From positions 930,001 to 994,000 of the forward strand of contig NZ_CP078013.2 in NCBI RefSeq assembly GCF_024112395.2: a stretch of 64,000 nt of DNA, given 5' to 3'. The position numbers and the translations under genes are program-made. Shown here in pieces: positions 53,678 to 62,453 of this stretch (position 1 is the first letter of the stretch; each line of letters begins with the position of its first letter). This stretch comes from Pseudomonas pergaminensis. GTDB taxonomy: Bacteria; Pseudomonadota; Gammaproteobacteria; Pseudomonadales; Pseudomonadaceae. The notes under the pieces were generated by a model. The model ran no database searches. It saw nothing but the letters and a program-made list of their open reading frames with translations, and was not told the origin of the DNA.

Positions 53678-54230
53678 CGAGATCCAAGTCGAAGGCGAAG
53701 AACTGCCGCACCTGTTGCTGGTAGATGACGACGCCACCTTTACCCGCGTGATGGCGCGCGCCATGAGCCGGCGCGGTTTCCGTGTCAGCACCGCTGGGTC
53801 GGCCGAGGAGGGCTTCACCATCGCCCAGGCTGACCTGCCGGACTACGCCGCGCTCGACCTGAAGATGGACGGCGACTCCGGCCTGGTGCTGCTGCCCAAG
53901 CTGCTGGAACTCGACCCGGAAATGCGCGTGGTGATCCTCACCGGTTACTCCAGCATCGCCACCGCCGTCGAGGCGATCAAGCGTGGTGCCTGCAACTACC
54001 TGTGCAAGCCGGCGGACGCCGATGACGTACTGGCCGCCTTGCTCTCCGAACATGCCGACCTCGACACCTTGGTGCCGGAAAACCCGATGTCGGTGGACCG
54101 CCTGCAGTGGGAGCACATCCAGCGTGTGCTGACCGAGCACGAAGGCAACATCTCCGCCACTGCCCGCGCCCTGGGCATGCACCGCCGTACCTTGCAGCGC
54201 AAGTTGCAGAAGCGCCCGGTACGCCGCTGA
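53670..54230 (+). CDS. roxR: Response regulator RoxR (RegA/PrrA family)
   Basis: A 186-residue regulator. The receiver domain has acidic residues 19-21 (LLVDDDATF), phospho-Asp63 (ALDLKMDGDSG), and Lys in NYLCKPAD. A proline-rich linker leads to a Fis-type helix-turn-helix (GNISATARALGMHRRTLQRK). ATG 53670 has CGAGGAG about 6 nt upstream and lies within the last codons of roxS, giving translational coupling. The extension to 53610 is rejected. Confidence 0.95.
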   Translation: MSDEIQVEGEELPHLLLVDDDATFTRVMARAMSRRGFRVSTAGSAEEGFTIAQADLPDYAALDLKMDGDSGLVLLPKLLELDPEMRVVILTGYSSIATAVEAIKRGACNYLCKPADADDVLAALLSEHADLDTLVPENPMSVDRLQWEHIQRVLTEHEGNISATARALGMHRRTLQRKLQKRPVRR

Positions 54231-54340
54231 GGCTGATCTGAACAACAGCTGAACAATCTGCTTCAGGCCGCACGGAGCCTCGAACCGATCAACTATGATC
54301 GGTTCGAACGCCTGTCACATTTTCTTACAGAGCCTGAACG

Positions 54341-56065
54341 ATGAATCAGAACGCTGAGTATTCCGCGGTCAACGACGCGGTGCGTGGGCAATTTTTACGG
54401 CGGGTGTGGGGGCTGATTACGCCTTATTGGCGCAGCGAAGAAAAGGCCAAGGCCTGGCTGCTGCTGTTGGTAGTGCTGGGGTTGTCGCTGTTCAGTGTCG
54501 CCGTGTCGGTGTGGTTCAACAGCTGGAACCGTGATTTCTACAACGCGCTGGAAAACAAGGACTACGACGCCTTTACGCACTTGCTGATGTACTTCAGCGT
54601 GATTGCGGTGGTGTCGATCGTGACCGGCGTGTTTACCTCCTACCTGCAACAGATGCTCACCATCCGCTGGCGCCGCTGGCTGACGGAAACCTATTTCGCC
54701 CAGTGGCTGGGCCATAAGAATTACTACCACCTGGAATACGGCGGCTACACCGACAACCCCGACCAGCGTATCTCCGAAGACCTCAACGCCTTTACCAGCA
54801 GCACCCTCACGCTGGGCTTGGGCTTTATCGCCAACCTGGTGAGCCTGGTGTCGTTCTCGGTGATCCTGTGGGGCGTGTCGGGCAGCATCGAAGTGTGGGG
54901 CATCACCATTCCCGGCTACATGTTCTGGGCCGCGTTGGTCTACGCGGTGGTTGGCAGTTGGTTAACCCACCTGATTGGGCGAAAACTGATCGGCTTGAGC
55001 AACCGCCAACAACGCTTTGAGGCTGACTTGCGTTTCAGCCTGGTGCGGGTACGGGAGAACGCGGAAAGCATCGCGCTGTTCAATGGCGAGCCTAACGAAC
55101 ATCAGCAATTGAGCGCGCGTTTCGGGCGAGTGTGGAGCAATTTCTGGAGCATCATGCAGCTCAAGAAGCGCCTGAACTTCTTTACCAGTGGTTATTCCCA
55201 GATTGCGATCATCTTTCCTTTTGTGGTCGCGGCACCTCGTTACTTTTCCGGAAAGATCGAACTGGGTGTGTTGATGCAGGTTGCCCAGGCGTTTGGCAGT
55301 GTGCAAGGCAGCCTGAGTTGGTTTGTCGATGCCTATACGCTGTTGGCCAGTTGGCGCGCCACCTGTGATCGTCTGTTGAGTTTCGGCCAGGCCATGCAGG
55401 ACAACGAAACCCGCACCATGGGCATTGGCCTGCAGCATCAGGGCGGCAACTTGCAGGTCAAGGACCTGAGCCTGGACCTGGCCGACGGCCGCCATTTGCT
55501 GCAGGGTGCCGACCTGACCGTCGCCGAAGGTGAGCGCTTGATGCTCAGTGGTCGCTCGGGCAGTGGCAAATCGACCTTGTTGCGCGCGATGGGCAACCTA
55601 TGGCCCAACGGCCATGGCAACATCCGCCTGCCAGCCGAGCGTTATCTGTTCCTGCCGCAAAAGCCTTACTTGCCGATCGGCACGTTAAGGGCGGTATTAA
55701 GTTATCCACAGGAGGACAGTGTTTACCCGGCAGAGCGTTATGCACAGGTCCTGGAAACCTGCCGCCTGCCGCACCTGGTCGGGCGGTTGGATGAAGCCAA
55801 TCACTGGCAGCGCATGCTCTCGCCGGGCGAACAGCAACGCCTGGCCTTTGCCCGGGCGTTGCTGTTCGCGCCGCAATGGCTGTACATGGACGAAGCCACG
55901 TCGGCCATGGATGAAGAGGATGAAGCGACGCTGTATCAGGCGCTGATCGACGAGTTGCCGGGGTTGAGTATCGTCAGCGTCGGCCATCGCAGCAGCCTCA
56001 AGCGCTTCCATGGTCGGCATGTGCGGATCGAGGGCGGCCAATTGCAAGAGCAACCCGTGTCCTGA
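54341..56065 (+). CDS. ABC transporter, fused permease/ATPase (YddA/SbmA-BacA-like)
   Basis: A 574-residue half-transporter. The membrane domain (about 35-330) carries the ABC_membrane_2 (SbmA/BacA) features: VSVWFNSWNRDFYNALENKD, WRRWLTETYFAQWLGHKNYY and DNPDQRISEDLNAF. The ATPase domain (about 375-570) has Walker A GRSGSGKST, signature LSPGEQQRLAFA, and Walker B WLYMDEATSAMD. SbmA-type proteins import peptides, but those with an attached ATPase (E. coli YddA) have unknown cargo. It stands alone with a bidirectional terminator after it. Confidence 0.88.
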   Translation: MNQNAEYSAVNDAVRGQFLRRVWGLITPYWRSEEKAKAWLLLLVVLGLSLFSVAVSVWFNSWNRDFYNALENKDYDAFTHLLMYFSVIAVVSIVTGVFTSYLQQMLTIRWRRWLTETYFAQWLGHKNYYHLEYGGYTDNPDQRISEDLNAFTSSTLTLGLGFIANLVSLVSFSVILWGVSGSIEVWGITIPGYMFWAALVYAVVGSWLTHLIGRKLIGLSNRQQRFEADLRFSLVRVRENAESIALFNGEPNEHQQLSARFGRVWSNFWSIMQLKKRLNFFTSGYSQIAIIFPFVVAAPRYFSGKIELGVLMQVAQAFGSVQGSLSWFVDAYTLLASWRATCDRLLSFGQAMQDNETRTMGIGLQHQGGNLQVKDLSLDLADGRHLLQGADLTVAEGERLMLSGRSGSGKSTLLRAMGNLWPNGHGNIRLPAERYLFLPQKPYLPIGTLRAVLSYPQEDSVYPAERYAQVLETCRLPHLVGRLDEANHWQRMLSPGEQQRLAFARALLFAPQWLYMDEATSAMDEEDEATLYQALIDELPGLSIVSVGHRSSLKRFHGRHVRIEGGQLQEQPVS

Positions 56066-56100
56066 CACGGTCCTTGTAGGAGCCGGATCTCTATCCAACA

Positions 56101-56135
56101 AAAAGCCCGGCTGATCATCGATCAGCCGGGCTTTT
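56101..56135. terminator. Bidirectional Rho-independent terminator
   Basis: Near-perfect stem aaaagcccggctgat / atcagccgggctttt with a short loop and A/U tracts on both sides. It lies between the convergent YddA-like and zapG genes and serves both. Confidence 0.92.
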
Positions 56136-56152
56136 CAGTGCTTGAAGATGAT

Positions 56153-56590
56153 TTACTTCTTCAAACCGTAATGCGCATCCAGCATGCCTGGGGCGTTCGG
56201 CGTTTTTGGCGCGTAGTCCCGTGGTGGTTCCTGGTTTTCCCGGGGTGGGGTCAGGCGTTCCCGTGGGGTTTGCGGGGCATCGGAATGCAACGCGGCCAGC
56301 AGGCGCTGACGGGTGATGTCGTCGAGGGCCAGGCGGTTGGCGCCATCGGCGAGGTGATCCTGTACTTCCTGGTAGCTCTGGGTGAGCTTCTTGACCAGGG
56401 TCGCGGTGCTGTTGAAGTGGGTAACAACCTCGTTCTGATAACTGTCAAAACGTTCCTGAATGTCATCCAACTGACGCTGCGTGCGGTTAGGCGCGGCATT
56501 CGGCAGCAAGCGAGCAACCAGGAAACCAATGGCGACACCGGCAACCAGGGCAAGAGTCGGCAACAACCAAACTAAGAGCGAGTGTTCCAC
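56153..56590 (-). CDS. zapG: YhcB/ZapG family (DUF1043) membrane-anchored cell envelope protein
   Basis: A 145-residue product. An N-terminal membrane helix (LVWLLPTLALVAGVAIGFLVARLL) is followed by a coiled coil (about 35-100; TQRQLDDIQERFDSYQNEV and YQEVQDHLADGANRL) and a proline-rich disordered tail. YhcB of E. coli links cell division and envelope growth. It starts with GTG (56588-56590), supported by AGGAAGGA about 5 nt upstream. Confidence 0.9.
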   Translation of the reverse strand: MEHSLLVWLLPTLALVAGVAIGFLVARLLPNAAPNRTQRQLDDIQERFDSYQNEVVTHFNSTATLVKKLTQSYQEVQDHLADGANRLALDDITRQRLLAALHSDAPQTPRERLTPPRENQEPPRDYAPKTPNAPGMLDAHYGLKK

Positions 56591-56737
56591 GAGTCCTTCC
56601 TCTATAAACGGCTTTGCTTTACGTTAACGGCTCGGACCTGCGCTGTATACCGCGATTAAGCTCGCAATGATGCCAAGCACAGACTTTTAGCTAGACGAGT
56701 CGACCCCTTGAGAGGTCACGGAGTTCATTCCTTGCTC

Positions 56738-57367
56738 ATGCGTGAAACCCCCGTTTTGATCGATGGCCCGGTAGGCCAATTGGAAGCCTTGTACCTGGAT
56801 CACCCCGAGCCACGTGGCCTGGCGCTGATCTGCCACCCCAACCCGGTGCAGGGTGGGACCATGCTCAATAAAGTGGTATCGACCCTGCAACGCACCGCCC
56901 GCGATGCCGGTTTGATTACGTTGCGTTTCAATTACCGTGGCGTCGGCGCGAGTGCCGGTACCCACGACATGGCCACCGGTGAAGTGGACGATGCCGAAGC
57001 GGCTGCCACCTGGCTGCGGGCAAAACACCCTGATTTGCCGATCACCTTGCTTGGTTTTTCCTTCGGTGGCTATGTTGCGGCGAGCCTCGGTGGTCGCCTG
57101 GAAGCCAAGGGTGAAAAGCTATCGCATCTGTTTATGGTTGCCGCGGCGGTGATGCGCCTGCGCGATACCGATGTGTTGCCACAAGGCTGCCCGCTGACCC
57201 TGATCCAGCCGGAAACCGACGAAGTGGTCGACCCGCAGCTGGTCTACGATTGGTCCGCCGCCCTGAAACGCCCCCATGAGCTGCTGAAAGTGGCAGAATG
57301 CGGACACTTTTTTCACGGCAAGCTGACCGATCTCAAGGATCTGGTACTGCCGCGCCTCTCGAATTGA
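56738..57367 (+). CDS. Alpha/beta hydrolase family protein
   Basis: A 209-residue soluble hydrolase of the YsgA/CocE-like short type. LICHPNPVQGGTMLNKVV, the oxyanion region RFNYRGVGASAGTHD and the nucleophile elbow LGFSFGGYVAAS (Ser) are present, with a late Asp (ETDEVVDPQL) and His (CGHFFHGKL). The substrate is unknown. Start ATG 56738 (MRETPVLIDG) lacks a good Shine-Dalgarno sequence; an upstream ATG at 56708 is possible but adds a non-conserved segment. It lies 24 bp before trpS, probably co-transcribed. Confidence 0.85.
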   Translation: MRETPVLIDGPVGQLEALYLDHPEPRGLALICHPNPVQGGTMLNKVVSTLQRTARDAGLITLRFNYRGVGASAGTHDMATGEVDDAEAAATWLRAKHPDLPITLLGFSFGGYVAASLGGRLEAKGEKLSHLFMVAAAVMRLRDTDVLPQGCPLTLIQPETDEVVDPQLVYDWSAALKRPHELLKVAECGHFFHGKLTDLKDLVLPRLSN

Positions 57368-57391
57368 TAGCAGTCTGATAAGCGATTACCC

Positions 57392-58747
57392 ATGACGACT
57401 CGTACCCGTATCCTCACCGGCATCACCACCACCGGCACGCCGCACCTGGGCAACTACGCCGGTGCGATCCGCCCGGCGATCCTCGCAAGCCAGGACGCCA
57501 ATGCCGATTCCTTCTACTTCCTGGCCGACTACCACGCCCTGATCAAGTGCGATGACCCGCAGCGCATCCAGCGCTCGCGCATGGAAATCGCCGCGACCTG
57601 GCTGGCCGGTGGCCTGGATGTGAACCGGGTGACCTTCTATCGCCAGTCGGACATCCCGGAAATCCCCGAGCTGACCTGGCTGCTGACCTGCGTTGCCGCC
57701 AAGGGCCTGCTCAACCGCGCCCATGCGTACAAGGCCTCGGTGGACAAGAACGTTGAGGCCGGCGAAGACCCGGATGCGGGCATCAGCATGGGCCTGTACA
57801 GCTACCCGGTGCTGATGGCGGCAGATATCCTGATGTTCAACGCGCACAAGGTGCCGGTCGGTCGCGACCAGATCCAGCACGTGGAAATGGCCCGCGACAT
57901 CGGCCAACGCTTCAACCACCTGTTCGGCAACGGTAAAGAATTCTTCACCATGCCCGAGGCGTTGATCGAAGAAAGCGTCGCCACCTTGCCGGGCCTGGAT
58001 GGCCGCAAGATGTCGAAGAGCTACGACAACACCATCCCGCTGTTCACCAGCGCCAAGGACATGAAGGACGCGATCTCGCGGATCGTCACCGACTCCCGCG
58101 CGCCGGGCGAAGCCAAGGACCCGGACAATTCGCACCTGTTCACCCTGTACCAGGCGTTTGCCAGCAAGGCCCAGGAAGAAGAGTTCCGCGCCGAGCTGCT
58201 GCAAGGGCTGGGTTGGGGCGAGGCGAAAAACCGTCTGTTCCAACTGCTCGATGGCCAACTGGGCGAAGCCCGTGAGCGCTACCATCAATTGATGTCGCGC
58301 CCATCGGACATGGAAGACTTGCTGCTGATCGGCGCCAAGAAGGCGCGTGCCGTGGCCGCTCCGTTCCTGGCTGAACTGCGTGAAGCGGTCGGCCTGCGTT
58401 CGTTCGTCAACCAGGCGGCAGCGCCGGTCGCGGCCAAGAAGAAAGCCGCGAAAGCCGCGCGCTTCGTGAGCTTCCGTGAAGACGACGGCAGTTTCCGCTT
58501 CCGCCTGCTGGCCGCCGATGGTGAGCAACTGCTGTTGTCGCGCAACTTTGCCGATGGCAAGGCGGCAGGCGCAGTGACCAAGCAACTGCAAAGCGGCGAC
58601 GCGCTGGACCTGCGCACCGAGGCCCTGGGCTTCAGCGTATGGTTGGACGGCGTGGCGGTGGCGGACAGTGCGGAATTCGCCGACGAAGCGTCTCGCGATG
58701 CGGCCATCGCTGCTCTGCGCGTCGCGTTGACCCCCCTCGAGGATTAA
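57392..58747 (+). CDS. trpS: Tryptophanyl-tRNA synthetase
   Basis: A class I aminoacyl-tRNA synthetase of 451 residues. The HIGH-type motif TPHLGNYAGAIRP and KMSKS motif DGRKMSKSYDN are intact. The catalytic and anticodon part occupies about 1-330. A C-terminal extension (about 350-451) absent from the shorter trpS type follows a Lys/Ala-rich linker (AAKKKAAKAARFVSF). The function, charging tRNA-Trp, is certain at family level. A terminator follows 30 bp downstream. Confidence 0.96.
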   Translation: MTTRTRILTGITTTGTPHLGNYAGAIRPAILASQDANADSFYFLADYHALIKCDDPQRIQRSRMEIAATWLAGGLDVNRVTFYRQSDIPEIPELTWLLTCVAAKGLLNRAHAYKASVDKNVEAGEDPDAGISMGLYSYPVLMAADILMFNAHKVPVGRDQIQHVEMARDIGQRFNHLFGNGKEFFTMPEALIEESVATLPGLDGRKMSKSYDNTIPLFTSAKDMKDAISRIVTDSRAPGEAKDPDNSHLFTLYQAFASKAQEEEFRAELLQGLGWGEAKNRLFQLLDGQLGEARERYHQLMSRPSDMEDLLLIGAKKARAVAAPFLAELREAVGLRSFVNQAAAPVAAKKKAAKAARFVSFREDDGSFRFRLLAADGEQLLLSRNFADGKAAGAVTKQLQSGDALDLRTEALGFSVWLDGVAVADSAEFADEASRDAAIAALRVALTPLED

Positions 58748-58777
58748 CCCGACCAAGGGTTGATTGCCATTATCCAG

Positions 58778-58806
58778 GGCCGTCGTTACAGTGACGGCCC
58801 GTTTTT
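58778..58806 (+). terminator. Rho-independent terminator of trpS
   Basis: Stem gggccgtc / gacggccc around a short loop, followed by GTTTTTG. It ends about 20 bp before the zapE start. Confidence 0.88.
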
Positions 58807-58826
58807 GTTGCCTTGCTAACGAAATT

Positions 58827-59921
58827 ATGACGCCCCTAGAACGATATCAAGCTGATCTGAAACGCCCTGAATTCTTCCATGACGCGGCCCAGGAAAACGC
58901 GGTGCGTCATTTGCAGCGCCTGTACGACGACCTGATCGCGGCCTCGCAGAACAAGCCAGGGATGTTCAGCAAGCTGTTTGGCAAGAAAGACCACACGCCG
59001 GTCAAGGGCCTGTACTTCTGGGGCGGCGTAGGCCGGGGCAAGACCTATCTGGTCGACACCTTCTTCGAGGCGCTGCCGTTCAAGGAAAAGGTCCGGACGC
59101 ACTTCCACCGCTTCATGAAGCGCGTGCATGAAGAGATGAAGACCCTGCCGGGCGAGAAAAACCCGCTGACCATCATCGCCAAGCGGTTCTCCGAAGAAGC
59201 CCGGGTGATCTGCTTCGATGAATTCTTCGTCTCCGACATCACCGACGCCATGATCCTTGGCACCTTGATGGAAGAGCTGTTCAAGAACGGTGTGACCCTG
59301 GTCGCCACCTCGAACATCGTGCCTGACGGCCTGTACAAGGACGGCCTGCAACGCGCGCGTTTCCTGCCGGCCATCGCGCTGATCAAGCAGAACACCGAGA
59401 TCGTCAACGTCGACAGCGGCGTCGACTACCGCCTGCGTCACCTGGAGCAAGCGGAGCTGTTCCACTTCCCGCTGAACGAAGCCGCCCACGAAAGCCTGAA
59501 AAAGAGCTTCCGCGCCCTCACGCCGGAATGCACCCAGGCGGTGGAAAACGACAAGCTGATGATCGAGAACCGCGAAATCATCGCGCTGCGCACCTGTGAT
59601 GACGTGGCCTGGTTCGAGTTCCGCCAGCTGTGCGACGGCCCGCGTAGCCAGAACGACTACATTGAACTGGGCAAGATCTTCCACGCGGTGATCCTGAGTG
59701 GCGTGGAGCAGATGAGCGTCACCACCGACGACATCGCGCGACGTTTCATCAACATGGTCGACGAGTTCTACGACCGTAACGTCAAGTTGATCATCTCGGC
59801 GGAAGTCGAGCTCAAGGACCTGTATACCGGCGGGCGCCTGAACTTCGAGTTCCAGCGCACGCTGAGCCGCTTGCTGGAAATGCAGTCCCACGAGTTCCTG
59901 TCGCGTGGGCACAAGCCGTAA
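58827..59921 (+). CDS. zapE: Cell division AAA+ ATPase ZapE (AFG1/YhcM family)
   Basis: A 364-residue ATPase. Walker A GLYFWGGVGRGKTYLVD (about 62-78) and Walker B ARVICFDEFFVSDITDA are diagnostic for AFG1/ZapE. ZapE interacts with FtsZ and is needed for division under stress in E. coli; mitochondrial AFG1 acts in protein quality control. The start at 58827 (MTPLERYQADLKRPEFF) matches the family; the extension to 58764 crosses the trpS terminator. Confidence 0.94.
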   Translation: MTPLERYQADLKRPEFFHDAAQENAVRHLQRLYDDLIAASQNKPGMFSKLFGKKDHTPVKGLYFWGGVGRGKTYLVDTFFEALPFKEKVRTHFHRFMKRVHEEMKTLPGEKNPLTIIAKRFSEEARVICFDEFFVSDITDAMILGTLMEELFKNGVTLVATSNIVPDGLYKDGLQRARFLPAIALIKQNTEIVNVDSGVDYRLRHLEQAELFHFPLNEAAHESLKKSFRALTPECTQAVENDKLMIENREIIALRTCDDVAWFEFRQLCDGPRSQNDYIELGKIFHAVILSGVEQMSVTTDDIARRFINMVDEFYDRNVKLIISAEVELKDLYTGGRLNFEFQRTLSRLLEMQSHEFLSRGHKP

Positions 59922-59949
59922 GCAAATCTTCAGAAAAATGGAGATCAAA

Positions 59950-60041
59950 ATGTGGGAGCTGGCTTGCCTGCGATAACGGTCTGTCAGCCAGCTTATCTGC
60001 TAGCTGATACACCGCTATCGCAGGCGAGCCAGCTCCCACAC
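59950..60041. repeat. REPIN of the tgtgggagctggcttgcctgcgat class
   Basis: Inverted pair of arms around a 40-bp centre with an inner stem, between the convergent zapE and the GlxA-type regulator gene. The same arm sequence recurs at 62365-62438. Confidence 0.88.
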
Positions 60042-60062
60042 TAGTTTTGTGTTTGCCTCTGC

Positions 60063-61058
60063 TCAGGCAGCCTGCTGAAACTGCTGGCGATACTGGTTCG
60101 GCGACAACTCCGTGTGCTGCCGGAACAGCCGCGCAAAGAAACTCGCATCGTCGTAACCCACCTCATAACTGATGGTCTTGATGCTCTTGCGGCTGCCCGA
60201 GAGCAGGCCTTTGGCCGTTTCGATACGCAGCCGTTGCAGGTAATGCAAAGGCTTGTCGCCGGTGGCAGTCTGGAAGCGGCGCATGAAGTTGCGGATGCTC
60301 ATGCCGTGTTCCCGGGCCACGTCTTCGAAGCGGAATTTGTCGGCGAAGTGTTCTTCGAGCCAGTGCTGGATCTGCAGGATGATCACGTCCTGATGCAGCT
60401 TTTGTCCGCCAAACCCGATGCGTCCCGGTGCATAGCTGCGCTGTACTTCATAGAGAATGTCGCGGGCCACGGCCTGGGCGATGTTGGCGCCGCAGAAACG
60501 CTCGATCAGGTAGATGTAGAGGTCGCACGCCGAGGTGGTGCCGCCGGCGCAATACAGGTTGTCGGCGTCGGTGAGGTGCTTGTCCTGGTTGAGTTGGACC
60601 TTGGGGAAGCGTTCGCTGAACGCATTGAAGAAGCGCCAATAGGTGGTCGCCTCCTTGCCATCGAGCAGGCCGGCTTCAGCCAGCCAGAACACCCCGGTGG
60701 CTTCGCCGCACAACACCGCACCGCGTGCGTGCTGATCGCGCAGCCAGGGCAACACCTGCGGGTAGCGTGTGCACAAGGCGTCGAAGTCATCCCAGAAGGC
60801 TGGCAGCACGATGATGTCGGCGTCTTCCAGGCCGCCGTCCACCGGCATGATCACATCACTGAAGCTGCGCACCGATTGACCGTCGGGGCTGACCAGGCGC
60901 GTTTCAAACGCGGGGGTCAGGCCCAGGCCTTGCTGTTTGCCGTAACGCAGGCTGGCGAGATGGAAGAAATCCTTGGCTTGCATGAGGGTTGAAGCGAATA
61001 CCCGATCAATGGCCAAAATGCTGACGCGCCGCAACGGCGTGGAGATTTGGTTAGACAT
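60063..61058 (-). CDS. GlxA-family AraC-type transcriptional regulator
   Basis: A 331-residue regulator. The N-terminal DJ-1/PfpI (class I glutamine amidotransferase-like) domain (about 10-195) contains GAVLCGEATGVFWLAEAGLL with the nucleophile-elbow region. The C-terminal AraC domain (about 225-325) has two helix-turn-helices (FEDVAREHGMSIRNFMRRF and IKTISYEVGYDDASFFARLF). Related proteins regulate choline, betaine or arginine use. The target here may be the divergent acyl-CoA dehydrogenase, 145 bp away; this is inference. Confidence 0.9.
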   Translation of the reverse strand: MSNQISTPLRRVSILAIDRVFASTLMQAKDFFHLASLRYGKQQGLGLTPAFETRLVSPDGQSVRSFSDVIMPVDGGLEDADIIVLPAFWDDFDALCTRYPQVLPWLRDQHARGAVLCGEATGVFWLAEAGLLDGKEATTYWRFFNAFSERFPKVQLNQDKHLTDADNLYCAGGTTSACDLYIYLIERFCGANIAQAVARDILYEVQRSYAPGRIGFGGQKLHQDVIILQIQHWLEEHFADKFRFEDVAREHGMSIRNFMRRFQTATGDKPLHYLQRLRIETAKGLLSGSRKSIKTISYEVGYDDASFFARLFRQHTELSPNQYRQQFQQAA

Positions 61059-61203
61059 AATTTCATTTATTCTTATAGGGGAAAGTGGTCACCAGACGGC
61101 TGGATCGTCTTATTTTTTGTCGCATGTGTCCAGTGTCCCGTGCTGCCTTCGCGGCATAGTCTCTGTGGGCTCGTCTTTGTCCGACAATCCACGCAGGTGA
61201 CCC

Positions 61204-62340
61204 ATGATTCCCAGAACCTTGTTCAGCCCGGAACACGAACTCTTCCGCGAGAGCGTGCGCACCTTCCTCGAAAAGGACGCTGCGCCGTTCCATGGGCAAT
61301 GGGAGAAGCAGGGCTACATCGACCGCAGTTTGTGGAGCAAGGCGGGGGAGGCGGGCATGCTGTGTTCGCACTTGCCGGAGGAATATGGCGGGCTGGGCGC
61401 GGACTTCCTGTACAGCGCGGTGGTGATCGAAGAGATCAGCCGGCTGGGCCTGACCGGCATCGGTTTTTCCCTGCACTCGGACATTGTTGCACCGTACATC
61501 CTGCATTACGGCAGTGAGTCGCTGAAGCACAAATACCTGCCCAAATTGATCTCCGGCGAGATGGTCACGGCCATTGCCATGACCGAGCCGGGGGCCGGTT
61601 CCGACCTGCAAGGCGTCAAGACCACTGCTGTGCTGGATGGCGATGAGTACGTGATCAACGGCTCCAAGACGTTCATCACCAATGGCTACCTGGCTGAGTT
61701 GGTGATCGTGGTCGCCAAGACCGATCCCAAGGCGGGCGCCAAGGGCACCAGCCTGTTCCTGGTGGAAGCCGACACGCCAGGCTTCGACAAGGGTAAGCGC
61801 CTGGAGAAGGTGGGCATGAAGGCCCAGGACACCTCGGAGCTGTTCTTCCAGGATGTGCGGGTGCCCAAGGAAAACCTGCTGGGCCAGGCGGGCATGGGCT
61901 TCGCGTACTTGATGCAGGAGTTGCCCCAGGAGCGCCTGACCGTGGCGATTGGCGCGTTGTCGTCAGCCGAGGCGGCGTTGCAATGGACCCTGGAATACAC
62001 CCGCGAGCGCAAGGCGTTTGGCAAGGCGATCGCGGACTTTCAGAACACGCGCTTCAAGCTGGCGGAGATGGCCACCGAGATTCAGATCGGCCGAGTATTC
62101 GTCGACAGGTGCATGGCGTTGCACCTGGAGGGCAAGCTGGATGTGCCCACGGCGGCGATGGCCAAGTACTGGGCCACCGACCTGCAATGCAAGGTGCTCG
62201 ATGAGTGCGTGCAACTGCACGGCGGCTACGGCTTTATGTGGGAGTACCCGATTGCCCGGGCGTGGGCGGATGCACGGGTGCAGCGCATTTATGCGGGGAC
62301 CAATGAGATCATGAAGGAGATCATTGCGCGGGCGCTTTGA
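61204..62340 (+). CDS. Acyl-CoA dehydrogenase
   Basis: A FAD enzyme of 378 residues. Signature regions are AMTEPGAGSDLQGVKT (substrate/FAD contacts), FITNGYLAELVIVVAKTDP, and the C-terminal QLHGGYGFMWEYPIARAWAD and IYAGTNEIMKEIIARAL. It introduces the 2,3-double bond into an acyl-CoA and passes electrons to ETF. The chain-length preference cannot be told. It is a single gene, divergent from the GlxA-type regulator. Confidence 0.93.
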   Translation: MIPRTLFSPEHELFRESVRTFLEKDAAPFHGQWEKQGYIDRSLWSKAGEAGMLCSHLPEEYGGLGADFLYSAVVIEEISRLGLTGIGFSLHSDIVAPYILHYGSESLKHKYLPKLISGEMVTAIAMTEPGAGSDLQGVKTTAVLDGDEYVINGSKTFITNGYLAELVIVVAKTDPKAGAKGTSLFLVEADTPGFDKGKRLEKVGMKAQDTSELFFQDVRVPKENLLGQAGMGFAYLMQELPQERLTVAIGALSSAEAALQWTLEYTRERKAFGKAIADFQNTRFKLAEMATEIQIGRVFVDRCMALHLEGKLDVPTAAMAKYWATDLQCKVLDECVQLHGGYGFMWEYPIARAWADARVQRIYAGTNEIMKEIIARAL

Positions 62341-62364
62341 GCTTGTGGGGCTTTTAAGGGCGCC

Positions 62365-62438
62365 ATCGCAGGCAAGCCAGCTCCCACATTTTGGCGCGTG
62401 AACACCGTGAGATGTGGGAGCTGGCTTGCCTGCGATAG
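62365..62438. repeat. REP doublet of the atcgcaggcaagccagctccca class
   Basis: Two inverted arms with a short 25-bp centre, between the convergent acyl-CoA dehydrogenase and Tas-like genes. Same family as 59950-60041. Confidence 0.87.
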
Positions 62439-62453
62439 CGATCTAACGGTCAA

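Noticed and set aside
56071..56090. Half REP sequence (tgtaggagccgg) after the YddA-like gene
   Set aside because: Only one arm remains and no pair follows, so it is not listed as an element.
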